DNA of 64,000 nucleotides from assembly GCA_902801175.1 (NCBI GenBank), contig CADCHF010000017.1, positions 46,243 through 110,242 of the forward strand. The letters run 5' to 3'. A program made the translations under genes and the position numbers. This DNA comes from an uncultured Coriobacteriaceae bacterium. Its GTDB lineage: Bacteria; Actinomycetota; Coriobacteriia; Coriobacteriales; Atopobiaceae. This document shows positions 52,465-63,754 of this stretch, piece after piece; position 1 is the stretch's first letter; every line of letters begins with the position of its first letter. The notes beneath the pieces were generated by a model. That model made no database searches. It was not told the DNA's origin and saw nothing but the letters and a program-made list of their open reading frames with translations.

Positions 52465-52489
52465 TCTTGTTGTTTGCCAGGCGAAACCG

Positions 52490-53074
52490 TTACTTAGCGG
52501 CCTTGCCGAGCTTCCTGCGGATGTGCTCGCCAACGTAATGGACACCCTTGCCCTTGTACGGCTCGGGCGGACGCTTGGAGCGAATCTCAGCGGCAACCTG
52601 GCCAACCTGCTCCTTGGAGATGCCCTTGACATTGATGTGGGTGTTGTCGGGAACCTCAAAGGTGATGTTCTCGGGTGCCGGATACAGGATGGGGTGCGAG
52701 TAGCCAAGCGAGAGCTCGAGGTCGCTGCCCTTGAGCGTGGCACGGTAACCAACGCCGGTCATCTCAAGCTTCTTCTCAAAGCCCTCGGAGACGCCCACGA
52801 CCATGTTGTGGATGAGCGTACGGGTGAGGCCCTGCATGGCGTTAGCAGCCTTGTAGTCCTTGGTCTGCTTGAAGTCCTCGTGGGAGAGGTCCTCGGTGCC
52901 AGGGGTGCGCGGGATCTTGACCCACACCTGCTCGCCCTCGAGCTCGATGTTGAGGAGCTCGGAGAAGGTGCGCTCGAGCTCGCCCTTGGGGCCCTTGACC
53001 GCCACGTGCGTTCCATCAATCGTCACAGTAACCCCAGCGGGGATCTGGACAGGATGCTTACCAATACGAGACAT
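52490..53074 (-). CDS. rplF: 50S ribosomal protein L6
   Basis: Large-subunit protein near the sarcin-ricin loop. The 194-residue product starts SRIGKHPVQIPAGV and ends with the family signature RPPEPYKGKGVHYVGE near 170. It is about 14 residues longer than typical L6; the extra lies in the first domain around WVKIPRTPGTEDLSHEDF, a loop insertion. Gap to rpsH upstream is 28 nt. Confidence 0.96.
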   Translation of the reverse strand: MSRIGKHPVQIPAGVTVTIDGTHVAVKGPKGELERTFSELLNIELEGEQVWVKIPRTPGTEDLSHEDFKQTKDYKAANAMQGLTRTLIHNMVVGVSEGFEKKLEMTGVGYRATLKGSDLELSLGYSHPILYPAPENITFEVPDNTHINVKGISKEQVGQVAAEIRSKRPPEPYKGKGVHYVGEHIRRKLGKAAK

Positions 53075-53102
53075 TTAAGTCCTCCTATCTCACTGCCGCG
53101 GG

Positions 53103-53501
53103 TTACCAGATGTAGCAGATGACCTCGCCGCCGATGCCCAGCTTGCGGGCGTCGCGGTCGCACATCATGCCCTTGGACGTCGAGATGACGGCCGTGCCCA
53201 GGCCACCGAGAACACGCGGCAGCTTGTCGGCAGAGGAATAAATGCGAAGGCCCAGCTTGGAGATGCGCTTGATGCCGCGAATCACCTTGCTGCGCTTGGG
53301 ACCATACTTGAGGGTGATGTGGAGGGTCTTCTGGGGCTTGGTGTCCTCAACCTCATAGCCCTTGATGTAGCCCTCCTCACAAAAGACGCGAGCGATCTCG
53401 ACCAGCACCTTGCTGGACGGCATCGAAACCTCGGTCTTGCCGGCAGCATTAGCGTTGCGAATGCGCGTCAGCATGTCAGCGATGGGATCGGTAACCTTCA
53501 T
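53103..53501 (-). CDS. rpsH: 30S ribosomal protein S8
   Basis: Primary 16S rRNA-binding protein and, in E. coli, translational repressor of the spc operon. The 132-residue protein has [18 protein letters not shown] at the start and [33 protein letters not shown] as its end (quoted by regions), with the usual STSKG rRNA contact. Confidence 0.97.
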   Translation of the reverse strand: MKVTDPIADMLTRIRNANAAGKTEVSMPSSKVLVEIARVFCEEGYIKGYEVEDTKPQKTLHITLKYGPKRSKVIRGIKRISKLGLRIYSSADKLPRVLGGLGTAVISTSKGMMCDRDARKLGIGGEVICYIW

Positions 53502-53588
53502 ACCTTGTTTCTCCTTCGTTCGTGATGAAACTGCGCACCTGGTTCGTTGGCGCCCTTAGCGCCCACGCCTAGGCGCGTGTGCCCTGGC

Positions 53589-53774
53589 CTACCAGCTTGC
53601 CTTGGTGACGCCAGGAAGCTCGCCCCTGCTCGCCAGCTCGCGGAAGCACACGCGGCACAGACCAAACTTGCGATAGACGGAGTGGGGACGCCCACAACGC
53701 TGGCAACGGTTCTGCTTGCGCGTCGAGAACTTCGGCTCGCGGTTAGCCTTGACGATCATCGATGTCTTAGCCAC
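53589..53774 (-). CDS. rpsN: 30S ribosomal protein S14 type Z (GTG start)
   Basis: The 61-residue zinc form of S14: [25 protein letters not shown] has both Cys pairs that hold zinc. It starts at GTG 53774, 5 nt after AAGGAGG; no ATG lies near. The product begins M-A-K-T-S-M like other short S14 proteins. Sits between rplE and rpsH in the usual place, with a hairpin in the upstream gap. Confidence 0.95.
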   Translation of the reverse strand: MAKTSMIVKANREPKFSTRKQNRCQRCGRPHSVYRKFGLCRVCFRELASRGELPGVTKASW

Positions 53775-53795
53775 AAATCCTCCTTCAAACACGTG

Positions 53796-53820
53796 GCCTC
53801 TCCCTCTTTTCGGGAGAGGC
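53796..53820 (-). other. Hairpin between rplE and rpsN
   Basis: GCCTCTCCC/GGGAGAGGC arms with a 7-nt loop, 22 nt before the rpsN start. No U-run; likely an intercistronic stem. Confidence 0.6.
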
Positions 53821-53841
53821 TACTTACCAAAATTAGGGCGC

Positions 53842-54402
53842 TTACTTGCGCTTGAACGGGAAGTGGAAGGCGTCGAGCAGTGCCTTGCCCTCCTCGTCGG
53901 TAGCCGCGGTGGTAACGATGGTGATGTCCATACCACGGGTGCGGTCGATCTTGTCGTAGTCGATCTCAGGGAAGATGAGCTGCTCGGTGACGCCCATCGA
54001 GAAGTTGCCATGACCATCGAAGCTGGTGGCCTTGACGCCACGGAAGTCGCGGATGCGAGGAATGGCGGTGGCGATAAGGCGATCGAGGAACTCGTACATG
54101 CGGTCGCCGCGGAGGGTAACCTTGCAGCCAATGGGCATGCCCTGACGAATCTTGAAGTTAGCGATGGACTTGCGAGCACGACGCACGACGGGCTGCTGGC
54201 CGGTGATGGTGCGCAGGTCGGCGATAGCGCCGTCGATGGCCTTGGAATCCTGAGCGGCCTCGCCAACGCCCATGTTGACCACGATCTTCTCGATCTTGGG
54301 GATCATCATGACGTTCTTGTACTCGAACTTCTTCTGAAGCTCATCGCGCACGGTGGAGACGTAGTACTCCTTGAGGCGCGGAACGTACTTCTCTTCTGCC
54401 AT
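53842..54402 (-). CDS. rplE: 50S ribosomal protein L5
   Basis: Binds 5S rRNA and contacts S13. The 186-residue product shows [24 protein letters not shown] near residue 34 (region), the L5 signature, and [30 protein letters not shown] near 115-145. It begins a new transcription unit: rplX, its usual upstream neighbour, is 3.7 kb away beyond a terminator and two unrelated genes. Confidence 0.97.
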   Translation of the reverse strand: MAEEKYVPRLKEYYVSTVRDELQKKFEYKNVMMIPKIEKIVVNMGVGEAAQDSKAIDGAIADLRTITGQQPVVRRARKSIANFKIRQGMPIGCKVTLRGDRMYEFLDRLIATAIPRIRDFRGVKATSFDGHGNFSMGVTEQLIFPEIDYDKIDRTRGMDITIVTTAATDEEGKALLDAFHFPFKRK

Positions 54403-54559
54403 ATCCTTCTCCTTACTATCGTGGTGGTTTACGTGCGGGATTTTTGCCTCGCACCACCCAGGCTGGCGACCTGGGAGCCATGTAGCACGCTATAGGCAGA
54501 ACTGTCCCTACCTATAGACGCAAGGATATATAGTACGCCTTTAGTGAGCTCAATGCCAA
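54403..54559 (-). promoter_or_regulatory. Structured leader and candidate promoter of the rplE operon
   Basis: On the minus strand a TTGAGC / 17 nt / TATATC pair (54554-54526 approx.) could be a promoter. It is followed by an inverted repeat CTATAGG…CCTATAG, a hairpin CCCAGG/CCTGGG (about 54479-54461) and a long-range GTGGTG/CCACCAC pairing just before AAGGAG of rplE. The density of stems suggests a regulatory leader; identity is unproven. Confidence 0.4.
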
Positions 54560-56521
54560 TCAGTACGAAAGGAACACATTGTTGGTTCGGCCACCGCCAA
54601 GATGACGCACTCCCGGCTGTGATGCCCAGCGCGCCCTTGCGGCCTCTTCGAGCTCATCGTACTCACTGAGCAGGACATTGCCTCGTGAGCCTGTCCACGC
54701 GGCCACCACAAGCGGATCGTGGCCCGTCACCTTCACAGTGACCTTGGCTCTCATGTACTTGAGGTCGTCGGGATGGATGTAGCGACGCTCAACAAAGATA
54801 TAGGCATTCGGGTGGTTGGGGTTTTCCTTGTACCGTTCAAGCTCGTAGGTAGTCTTTGAGCCCGTGCGATCGTCGGTTACCTCTAGGATCGCCTCTTCGA
54901 CCATCTCTTCGTTGATGAGGTCAAAGTTGGCCAGTGCAAAGCCTGTCATGCCGCGATGGTCATACCAATAGTTGAGGTAGCACCTGTTGAGTGCACGCGA
55001 AACGAGGTCGTCGGTAATCTTTGCGTCGGAATAGCCGTTTAGGAACTCAGACTGGCGGTTAAGGCCCTCGACACAGGTCTCCAAGCCATACTGCTCAACG
55101 ATGGTGGGGCGGGTGCTGTAAAGATTGGTGCCCAGGCCAAGACGGTCGCCCTCGACGGTTGCGCCAATAGCAGCGAGCGTCGTTGGGAACATGTCGAGCG
55201 TGGAGTAGGAACGGGTCATTTCGGGGTCCTCGGGCGTTGCCGCGCCATTGATAATGGTCATATAGGTGCGGCGGCTGTAGTCCTCGGAGACGTTCTCGCA
55301 GAAGTCCTTGTCCATTGTGGTGTGATCGCCACTGATGATGAGCGTGGTGTTCTCCCAGAAGTCCTGCTGTGAGAGCCAGTTTACGAAAGCGGCCACCTGA
55401 CGGCTCGAGCAGGCCATGACGTTTGCATACTGGTCGTCACCAAACTCATTGCCGCACAGGTCGCAGACCCAGCCGTCTTCAAAGTGGGTGTCCACCGTGA
55501 GCATTGTTAGGTTGAAGGGCTGGTCGCCAGCGGCGAGCTGAGGCAGGATCTGCTGCGCCCAGGTAAAGAGTCGCGCGTCCTCAAAGCCCCAAAAGACCTT
55601 GTAACCCTCGGGAATATAACCCTCTTCGGCTGCGCGATTATAGTCATAGACGTCAAAGTTGCCATGCTCAAGGTAGTACTCGCGGCGTGCGGCAAAGTCA
55701 GCATCGGAGCCAATGAGAAGGGTCTGATGGTAGCCGTTGTCCTGCAGGATGTTTCCGAGCGTGGTAAGACCCGGGAAGAAGCTGTCAAGGTCTCCCATGT
55801 TGTTGCCCTTGAAGGGCAGCTTGAGCGGAACGCCGGAGCTCTGTCCAAACATGGCGCCGACCGTCCAGCCCGTACCAGGAAGAACCAATCCGCCATTGAG
55901 GGTGGTCTCTGCGCCCGAAAAGTCTTCATTTTGCTGTGCGAGCTGGGTCAGCTCGGGAATGACGTTTTGTGGGAACGCGCCACCCGAGGCCTCGTCGGCA
56001 TACGTCATCTCCATCGACTCAAGGAAGAGGTAGATGAGGTTGCGCTTGCGCTCGGGGAACTCAATGTCGACCGACTTTGGATCGACGTAATGCGCACCAA
56101 TGAAGTCCTCGTCAACCATAGAAAGATATCCATGGATACCAGTGCGCTCAATGAAGTCATACACTGCGCCAACGCTCATGCCTATGCCGAGCGCAAGGGT
56201 AAGCGCAAACGAGAATGCCTTGCCAAAACGGCCATGGCGCGAGGTGACGGCATACATAATGGAGATGAGGGCAACGATTGCCAGAGCGATAAGCCCGTAG
56301 AAGCGCAGATACTCCCACACGACGGTTGTGTCGGTACCCTCAAGTGGAGCCTTGAGGTGATAGAGCACCTCATCTACTGACAGTGACTCCCACGTACGTG
56401 CGAGCCAAGCGTCGACAGAGATAAGCAACGCACCTATAAGAACGACCAGGCGATCGAGGTGTGATACTATGCGCCACCAGAGCGGGGACTTGCCATTTGT
56501 ATGTTTGTCGTTTTGAGTCAT
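54560..56521 (-). CDS. OpgB/LtaS-like phosphoglycerol transferase (membrane sulfatase-fold)
   Basis: The 653-residue protein has three N-terminal hydrophobic segments (about 22-40, 72-94, 102-121) and an extracellular alkaline-phosphatase/sulfatase domain. Metal and nucleophile motifs: LFLESMEMTY (Glu168), PGTGWTVGAMFGQSSGVPL (Thr217/220), LLIGSDADFAARREY and ISGDHTTMD. The FPGLTTLGNIL and LDMFPTTLAAIGATVEG motifs match E. coli OpgB and lipoteichoic-acid synthases. It probably moves phosphoglycerol from phosphatidylglycerol onto an envelope polymer. Cys pair CDLCG near 372 is unusual. It is inserted between rplX and rplE. Confidence 0.85.
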   Translation of the reverse strand: MTQNDKHTNGKSPLWWRIVSHLDRLVVLIGALLISVDAWLARTWESLSVDEVLYHLKAPLEGTDTTVVWEYLRFYGLIALAIVALISIMYAVTSRHGRFGKAFSFALTLALGIGMSVGAVYDFIERTGIHGYLSMVDEDFIGAHYVDPKSVDIEFPERKRNLIYLFLESMEMTYADEASGGAFPQNVIPELTQLAQQNEDFSGAETTLNGGLVLPGTGWTVGAMFGQSSGVPLKLPFKGNNMGDLDSFFPGLTTLGNILQDNGYHQTLLIGSDADFAARREYYLEHGNFDVYDYNRAAEEGYIPEGYKVFWGFEDARLFTWAQQILPQLAAGDQPFNLTMLTVDTHFEDGWVCDLCGNEFGDDQYANVMACSSRQVAAFVNWLSQQDFWENTTLIISGDHTTMDKDFCENVSEDYSRRTYMTIINGAATPEDPEMTRSYSTLDMFPTTLAAIGATVEGDRLGLGTNLYSTRPTIVEQYGLETCVEGLNRQSEFLNGYSDAKITDDLVSRALNRCYLNYWYDHRGMTGFALANFDLINEEMVEEAILEVTDDRTGSKTTYELERYKENPNHPNAYIFVERRYIHPDDLKYMRAKVTVKVTGHDPLVVAAWTGSRGNVLLSEYDELEEAARARWASQPGVRHLGGGRTNNVFLSY

Positions 56522-56889
56522 GTTCAGAAATATAGTGTTCTCCGCGCCTGAAAACCGTTTGTACACAAGTTAACCATGGTTGCGATGCGGTTATATAACT
56601 ATTTATATAAGCGCATCTCTTGGCAGTGCTGACCAAGGGGCGCTTGGCAACAGTTGCCGGCCGACCAACATGCCGTTGCTTTGCGCACGTCAATTTGTAA
56701 CTCTTTTTGCGTCTCGTGTGTAATGCCAACACACGGAAACCACTCCGCGCGTTAGTCGACTGCAAAGACGTACCCCTCCGGCAGGAGCCTGCATTCCTTA
56801 ATGCAGCCATCTTTGGCTCTTACGCTGAGCACCATGTCGCTCGGGCCTTTGTGCGACCTCCCGTTGGTTGGACTATGCCTATCGTTCGA
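56522..56889. other. Intergenic region dehydrogenase / phosphoglycerol transferase
   Basis: AT-rich around 56590-56625 with overlapping TATATA boxes on the minus strand, probably the transferase promoter. No gene or terminator is convincing. Confidence 0.5.
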
Positions 56890-57855
56890 CTAGCGTTCCA
56901 CTTCGTTTACCAGCGGCTCATCATTGAGATAGGCACGCAAGTTGTTGATGCAGAACGCTATGGTCTCGCGCGTCTGTGCTCCAAGATGCCAAAAGCCTGC
57001 GATGTGAGGCGATATGAGTGCGTTTGGTTGCTTCCAAAGCGCATGCTCTTTGGGCAGCGGCTCCGGGTTTGTGACATCAAGGGCTGCGCCTGCAAGCTTG
57101 CCAGATTTGAGCGCGTCCACGAGGGCATCGGAGTCAACAAGGTCTCCCCTACCACCGTTCACAAAGTACGCTCCGTCCTTCATCTTTTGGAAGAACTCTG
57201 CGTTTGCCAACCCCTTGGTGTCTGGGGTGCTCGGCAGGACGCTGGCAACAACGTCGGCCTTGGGCAGCAGCTCGTCCAGCTCGTTCATGGTTGCCATACG
57301 GACATATGGAGCCCCGGCCTCAACCACCTTGCGCCGCACACCGGTCACCTTAGCCCCCATTGCGGCCATGAGCTGGGCGAATTTGGTGCCAATGTCACCA
57401 GCGCCAATGACCAGCACCTCGGCACCAGCAGGCGTGTCTACAAACCCCTCGTCATGCCAAAGCGACTGGCTTTGGTTGTCGCGATAGAGATGGAGCTTCT
57501 TCATGAGACAGAGGAGCTGGGCAAACATGTGCTCCGACACCGCTTGACCATAGGTGCCAGCAGCGCAGCTGAGGCGAACCTTTGTCGCGAGGATTCCTGG
57601 AGCCAGGTAATTGTCGTAGCCGGCCGAAGAAGTCTGGAACCACTCCAGAGCCTCCTGCGAGTGAAAGAGCGAGGCGGGGACGTTACCCAGCACAATAGCC
57701 GCCTCGTCTACGTCTGACCCCACGACATCAGGCTCAAGGACGAACGAGACGGATCCACCTGACTCGTCTATGAGCCCGGAAATGACCTCGCGCTCCTCGT
57801 CAGTTACAGGAAGCGTTACCAGAACCTTTTTGCCCGCAAGACTGACCTTTGTCAT
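56890..57855 (-). CDS. D-2-hydroxyacid dehydrogenase (NAD-dependent)
   Basis: The 321-residue protein is of the D-isomer 2-hydroxyacid dehydrogenase family: NAD-binding VLVIGAGDIGTKFAQLMAAMG near residue 145 (region), and catalytic residues Arg in NGGRGDLVD near 233, Glu in NPEPLPKEH near 262 and His in SPHIAGFWH near 280. The pattern is nearest to hydroxypyruvate/phosphoglycerate-like enzymes, but substrate is not determined. It follows the terminator after rplX and so is transcribed on its own, in the middle of the ribosomal cluster. Confidence 0.9.
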   Translation of the reverse strand: MTKVSLAGKKVLVTLPVTDEEREVISGLIDESGGSVSFVLEPDVVGSDVDEAAIVLGNVPASLFHSQEALEWFQTSSAGYDNYLAPGILATKVRLSCAAGTYGQAVSEHMFAQLLCLMKKLHLYRDNQSQSLWHDEGFVDTPAGAEVLVIGAGDIGTKFAQLMAAMGAKVTGVRRKVVEAGAPYVRMATMNELDELLPKADVVASVLPSTPDTKGLANAEFFQKMKDGAYFVNGGRGDLVDSDALVDALKSGKLAGAALDVTNPEPLPKEHALWKQPNALISPHIAGFWHLGAQTRETIAFCINNLRAYLNDEPLVNEVER

Positions 57856-58010
57856 TTTGCCCCCTCAAGCTTCTCTTTGAATCGTCCAGCCCATTGCGTA
57901 ACCACAAGAGACGAAGCGCTCGGACTTCTACCCGACCCTAATTAGCGCGCAAGAACTTATCGATAGCACGCGGCAAGCCGAATAGCTAATCAAGCATAGC
58001 GCATACAGAA

Positions 58011-58062
58011 AACCCTCCCCCTCCTGGATACGCTGTTGAGCGTTTCGCAGGAAGGGGAGGGT
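58011..58062 (-). terminator. Intrinsic terminator after rplX
   Basis: On the minus strand ACCCTCCCCTTCCTG… pairs with CAGGAGGGGGAGGGT over about 20 bp (small internal bulges), followed by TTTTC. It ends the S10-segment message. Confidence 0.9.
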
Positions 58063-58089
58063 CTGTCTACTAGCTAAAGGTGCGTATGC

Positions 58090-58407
58090 TTAGAACTGAG
58101 CGTTGCACTTCTTGCAGACGCGAACCTTCTTGCCCTCGGCATCCTTGGCATGGCCAACACGGGTCGGCTTGCCGCAGCTAGGGCAGATGAGCATCACGTT
58201 AGAGGCGTCGATGGCAGCCTCCTGCTCAATGATGCCACCCTGCTGGTTGGCCGGGGTCGGACGCGTGGCCTTCTTGACGATGGCAACGCCCTCGACGATA
58301 ACCTTGCCCTCGCTGGGCTTGGCGACGAGAACCTCGCCCTCCTTGCCCTTGTCCTTACCGGAGAGCACGACGACCTTGTCGCCCTTCTTGACATTCATCT
58401 TTGCCAT
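58090..58407 (-). CDS. rplX: 50S ribosomal protein L24
   Basis: Assembly initiator of the large subunit. The 105-residue protein has the KOW motif [20 protein letters not shown] at its start and a C-terminal zinc-finger-like pair [15 protein letters not shown]…RVCKKC (near 75-102), present in the cysteine-containing forms. Fifteen nt after rplN. Confidence 0.97.
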   Translation of the reverse strand: MAKMNVKKGDKVVVLSGKDKGKEGEVLVAKPSEGKVIVEGVAIVKKATRPTPANQQGGIIEQEAAIDASNVMLICPSCGKPTRVGHAKDAEGKKVRVCKKCNAQF

Positions 58408-58422
58408 AGGTCTCTCGCCTCC

Positions 58423-58791
58423 TTAAAGCGTCTCGGGAGCGAGAGAGACGATCTTCATGTACCTGTGGTCGCGAAGCTCGCGAGCAACAGGCCCAAAGAT
58501 ACGCGTGCCCCTGGGCTCGCCGTCCTTGTTGACCAGCACGCATGCGTTCTGGTCAAACTTGATATAGCTGCCGTCCTTGCGACGGGTCTCCTTGGCGGTG
58601 CGAACCACGACGCAACGCACGATGTCGCCCTTCTTCACCTGGCCGCCAGGAGTAGCCTCCTGCACAGCGCAGATGATGACGTCGGCCAGACCGGCGTAAC
58701 GACGCTTGGAGCCACCAAGGACCTTGATGCACTTCACACGCTTGGCGCCGCTGTTGTCAGCGACGTTGAGCATGGTCTCCATCTGAATCAT
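58423..58791 (-). CDS. rplN: 50S ribosomal protein L14
   Basis: Forms part of the subunit interface. The 122-residue product begins [17 protein letters not shown] and has [18 protein letters not shown] near 60 and [14 protein letters not shown] near 95. ATG 58791 is chosen (GGAGGATG upstream); the frame is open 12 codons further. Follows rpsQ by 78 nt. Confidence 0.97.
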   Translation of the reverse strand: MIQMETMLNVADNSGAKRVKCIKVLGGSKRRYAGLADVIICAVQEATPGGQVKKGDIVRCVVVRTAKETRRKDGSYIKFDQNACVLVNKDGEPRGTRIFGPVARELRDHRYMKIVSLAPETL

Positions 58792-58869
58792 TGAACATCC
58801 TCCGAACTCTTTAAGCCAGAGGTGCACCTGCGCAAGCGGTGCACGTGGCTAAAAGCAAGCGGTCCTTAC

Positions 58870-59136
58870 TTACTTGGCACGCTCCACGATCTCGACCAGG
58901 CGCCAGCGCTTGGTCTTGGACAGCGGGCGGGTCTCCATGACGCGAACGGTGTCGCCGAGGCCGGCCTCGTTCTTCTCGTCATGGCAGTGAAGCTTCTTGT
59001 GAATGGTCATCATCTTGCCGTACTTGGGATGATGCTTGCGGTACTCGATCTTGATCGTGATCGTCTTGTCGCCAGAGAGCGAGGTGACGACACCGGTGCG
59101 CACCTTGCGCGCGTTCCTGATTTCGGTTTCAGCCAT
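58870..59136 (-). CDS. rpsQ: 30S ribosomal protein S17
   Basis: Primary 16S rRNA binder with an OB fold. The 88-residue protein has [19 protein letters not shown] near 10 and the signature [20 protein letters not shown] near 63. Nineteen nt after rpmC. Confidence 0.97.
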   Translation of the reverse strand: MAETEIRNARKVRTGVVTSLSGDKTITIKIEYRKHHPKYGKMMTIHKKLHCHDEKNEAGLGDTVRVMETRPLSKTKRWRLVEIVERAK

Positions 59137-59155
59137 AACTTATCTCACTCTCGAT

Positions 59156-59365
59156 CTAGTTCTGTGCCTTGTCGGCGGCGATCTGACGGGCACGCATCTC
59201 GGTCTGGACGCGGGCGATGTCACGCTTGACAGTTGTCACGCGAGCGGTGTTGTCGAGCTGGCTGGTGGCCATCTGGAAACGCAGGTTGAAGAGCTCTGCA
59301 CGGCCTTCCTCGAGCTTCTTGGCCAGCTCCTCATCGGTGAGCTCGCGAATCTCCTTGTACTTCAT
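59156..59365 (-). CDS. rpmC: 50S ribosomal protein L29
   Basis: Two-helix protein at the tunnel exit. The 69-residue product has [27 protein letters not shown] and [21 protein letters not shown] (regions). Five nt after rplP. Confidence 0.97.
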   Translation of the reverse strand: MKYKEIRELTDEELAKKLEEGRAELFNLRFQMATSQLDNTARVTTVKRDIARVQTEMRARQIAADKAQN

Positions 59366-59370
59366 GTTGC

Positions 59371-60506
<1,136 letters not shown>

Positions 60507-60508
60507 GC

Positions 60509-60868
60509 TTACGCCTCCTTCCTGGGTGCGACGACGACGGTGATGTGGCTGGTGCGCTTGTTGATGCGCGACGCAGAGCCCTTGGCGCGAGGACGGATGC
60601 GCTTCAGGGTGGGGCCTTCGTCAACATAAGCGGCAGCGATCACGAGGTTCTCGGAACGCAGGTTGTTGTTGTTCTCGGCGTTGGCCACGGCGGAGCGGAC
60701 GACCTTAGCGACCGGCTCGGCAGCAGCGCGAGTGGAGAACTGCAGGACCTCAAGGGCCTGCTCGACGCTCTTGTTGCGAATCTGGTCCACGACCATGCGG
60801 ACCTTGCGAGGTGCCATGCGAACGAACTTGGCCGTTGCGCGCACCTGGTTGTCGGTGTTGTTAGCCAT
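60509..60868 (-). CDS. rplV: 50S ribosomal protein L22
   Basis: Lines the exit tunnel; its beta-hairpin contributes to macrolide binding. The 119-residue protein has [16 protein letters not shown] near 18 and the C-terminal hairpin [20 protein letters not shown] near 88. Sixteen nt after rpsS. Confidence 0.97.
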   Translation of the reverse strand: MANNTDNQVRATAKFVRMAPRKVRMVVDQIRNKSVEQALEVLQFSTRAAAEPVAKVVRSAVANAENNNNLRSENLVIAAAYVDEGPTLKRIRPRAKGSASRINKRTSHITVVVAPRKEA

Positions 60869-60884
60869 TTAAGTCCTATCCCCC

Positions 60885-61145
60885 CTACTTGACCTTGTGG
60901 CCAGTGAACTTGCGCGTGGGGGCGAACTCGCCCAGCTTGTGACCGACCATCGACTCGGTGACGTACACGGGGACATGCTTGCGGCCATCGTGGACAGCGA
61001 TCGTGTGGCCAACCATCTCGGGGAAGATGGTCGAAGAACGCGACCAGGTCTTGATGACCTCCTTCTTGCCAGACTCGTTCATAGCGGCGACACGCGCAAG
61101 GAGGCGAGTCTCCACGAACGGTCCCTTCTTGAGACTTCTGCTCAT
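60885..61145 (-). CDS. rpsS: 30S ribosomal protein S19
   Basis: Head protein that binds S13. The 86-residue product begins [16 protein letters not shown] and has [30 protein letters not shown] (region), then [13 protein letters not shown]. Slightly short at the C-terminus against the 92-residue E. coli protein, as in other actinobacteria-like sets. Confidence 0.97.
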   Translation of the reverse strand: MSRSLKKGPFVETRLLARVAAMNESGKKEVIKTWSRSSTIFPEMVGHTIAVHDGRKHVPVYVTESMVGHKLGEFAPTRKFTGHKVK

Positions 61146-61175
61146 GCTTTCTATCTCCTACTACTCGTGTTCCGA

Positions 61176-62018
<843 letters not shown>

Positions 62019-62159
62019 TACGTACCTTTCCCTTCTTGTCCGTTGGCCGCTTCACTCAGGGATTGGCGAAGCGACACCGGATTACCACGGTACCGCGCGT
62101 ATCTATCCTGCGCGGCATAGAAGCCCTGGCCCCTTTTGGGGACCAAGGCGAATTACCAC

Positions 62160-62462
62160 TTACTCCTCGACGGCGGTCTGGGGAGCAAAGACCTCGATCT
62201 GCTCGCCAGCAGCAAGCGTCACGACGGCCTTCTTCCAGGTGCGGGTCTTGCCGGCCTGGTAACGAACGCGCTTGGTCTTGGGCTTGACCCACATGGTGTT
62301 GACCTTGACCACGTGCACGCCAAAGAGCTTCTCGATTGCGGCAGCAATCTCCTCCTTGGGGGCCTTGCGAGCAACCTCAAAGGTGTACTTGCCCTGCTCC
62401 ATGAGGTCAAAAGAGCGCTCGGTGACGATCGGGCGAATGATGACTTCGTATGCGGAGTGCAT
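62160..62462 (-). CDS. rplW: 50S ribosomal protein L23
   Basis: Docking site for SRP and trigger factor at the tunnel exit. The 100-residue product has IIRPIVTERSFDLMEQGKYTFEV near 8 and VNTMWVKPKTKRVRYQAGKTRTWKKAVVTL near 54-80 (region). The start directly follows the rplD stop (TAAATG). Confidence 0.97.
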   Translation of the reverse strand: MHSAYEVIIRPIVTERSFDLMEQGKYTFEVARKAPKEEIAAAIEKLFGVHVVKVNTMWVKPKTKRVRYQAGKTRTWKKAVVTLAAGEQIEVFAPQTAVEE

Positions 62463-63089
62463 TTACGCGAGCACCTCCTCGAGCTGCTTGGCAACCTCGG
62501 TGGTCATGACCAGGACAGCGTTGTCGATAAGGAAACGGGTGTTGGCCTCGGAGATGCCGATGACCTCGACCTTGGGGATGTTGCGGAACGACAGGTAGGT
62601 GATGACGTCGTCGTCGGGGACAACGATGGTCACACGCTTGCCTGCGATCTCGAGCGCGTTGAGGATGGCCTGGGCGCGCTTGGTGTTGGGCTCGTCGAAG
62701 GAGAGCTGATCGAGCACGATGAGCTCGTTGTCAGCAAGCTTGCCAGAGAGCACGGAGCGCATGGCGAGCTTCTTCATCTTGTTGTTGGCGCGCTTGGCGT
62801 GGCTGCGGGGAGTAGGCCCAAAGATCACGCCGCCGCCGGTCCACTGGCCGGCGCGAGTGGAGCCCTGGCGTGCACGGCCAGTGCCCTTCTGACGATAAGG
62901 CTTACGGCCGCCGCCGGAAACCTCATGACGGTTCTTGACGGAATGGGTGCCCTGGCGAAGGCTGGCCTCGTAGGCCACGACAACCTGGTGCACCACCGGG
63001 ATGTTCGGCTCGATGCCGAACACGTCAGAGGAGAGCTCGACCGTACCGGCGGCCTGCCCCTCGACGTTCTTGACTTCGATGTTGGACAT
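62463..63089 (-). CDS. rplD: 50S ribosomal protein L4
   Basis: Assembly protein; in E. coli also autoregulates the S10 operon. The 208-residue protein has GGRKPYRQKGTGRARQGSTRAG near 60 (tunnel loop, region) and GGVIFGPTPRSHAKRANNKMKKLAMRSVLSGK near 88-120. Forty-four nt after rplC. Confidence 0.97.
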   Translation of the reverse strand: MSNIEVKNVEGQAAGTVELSSDVFGIEPNIPVVHQVVVAYEASLRQGTHSVKNRHEVSGGGRKPYRQKGTGRARQGSTRAGQWTGGGVIFGPTPRSHAKRANNKMKKLAMRSVLSGKLADNELIVLDQLSFDEPNTKRAQAILNALEIAGKRVTIVVPDDDVITYLSFRNIPKVEVIGISEANTRFLIDNAVLVMTTEVAKQLEEVLA

Positions 63090-63133
63090 CTTTGTCCTCC
63101 TTGTGTGCCTAAAGGCGGTAAGAGACTGGGCCC

Positions 63134-63754
63134 TTAGGCCATGCGGATCTGGACGAGGGCGTTCTTGCCACCGGGCACTGCACCCTTGACGAGCATGAGG
63201 TTCTGCTCGGCATCGATGCGGACGAGCTTGAGGTTCTTGACCGTGACGCGCTCATCGCCCATGTGACCAGCCATGTGCAGGCCCTTGCGGACGCGTGCGG
63301 GATAGGCGCACTGACCGATGGAGCCCGGCTTGCGCTGGTTGCGGGAGCCGTGGGTCATGGGCCCGCGGTGGAAGTTCCAACGCTTGATGGTGCCCTGGAA
63401 GCCCTTGCCCTTGGAGGTGCCGATGACGTCGACTGCCTTGATGTCGGCAAAGTCGGCAACGGTCACCTGGTCGCCAGTGGAGTACTGGCTGGCGTCGTCA
63501 ACGCGGACCTCACGCAGGTAGCGCATCGGCTCGACGCCCTGGGCGGCAAAGTGGCCAGCGAGCGGCTTGTTGACGTGCTTGGGGGTGATGTCACCAAAGC
63601 CGATCTGGACGGCCTCGTAGCCGTCGGTAGCCTTGGTCTTGACCTGCGACACCGTGCAGGGGCCAGCCTGAATGACGGTGACGGGCACGACGTTGTCGTC
63701 GGCGTCCCACACCTGAGTCATCCCGAGCTTACGGCCGAGAATCGTGTTGACCAT
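63134..63754 (-). CDS. rplC: 50S ribosomal protein L3
   Basis: One of two initiators of large-subunit assembly. The 206-residue protein starts MVNTILGRKLGMTQVWD and has the signature region KGKGFQGTIKRWNFHRGPMTHGS near 125-147. It is the first ribosomal gene visible at this edge. The 245 nt beyond its start do not encode S10, its normal upstream neighbour. Confidence 0.97.
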   Translation of the reverse strand: MVNTILGRKLGMTQVWDADDNVVPVTVIQAGPCTVSQVKTKATDGYEAVQIGFGDITPKHVNKPLAGHFAAQGVEPMRYLREVRVDDASQYSTGDQVTVADFADIKAVDVIGTSKGKGFQGTIKRWNFHRGPMTHGSRNQRKPGSIGQCAYPARVRKGLHMAGHMGDERVTVKNLKLVRIDAEQNLMLVKGAVPGGKNALVQIRMA

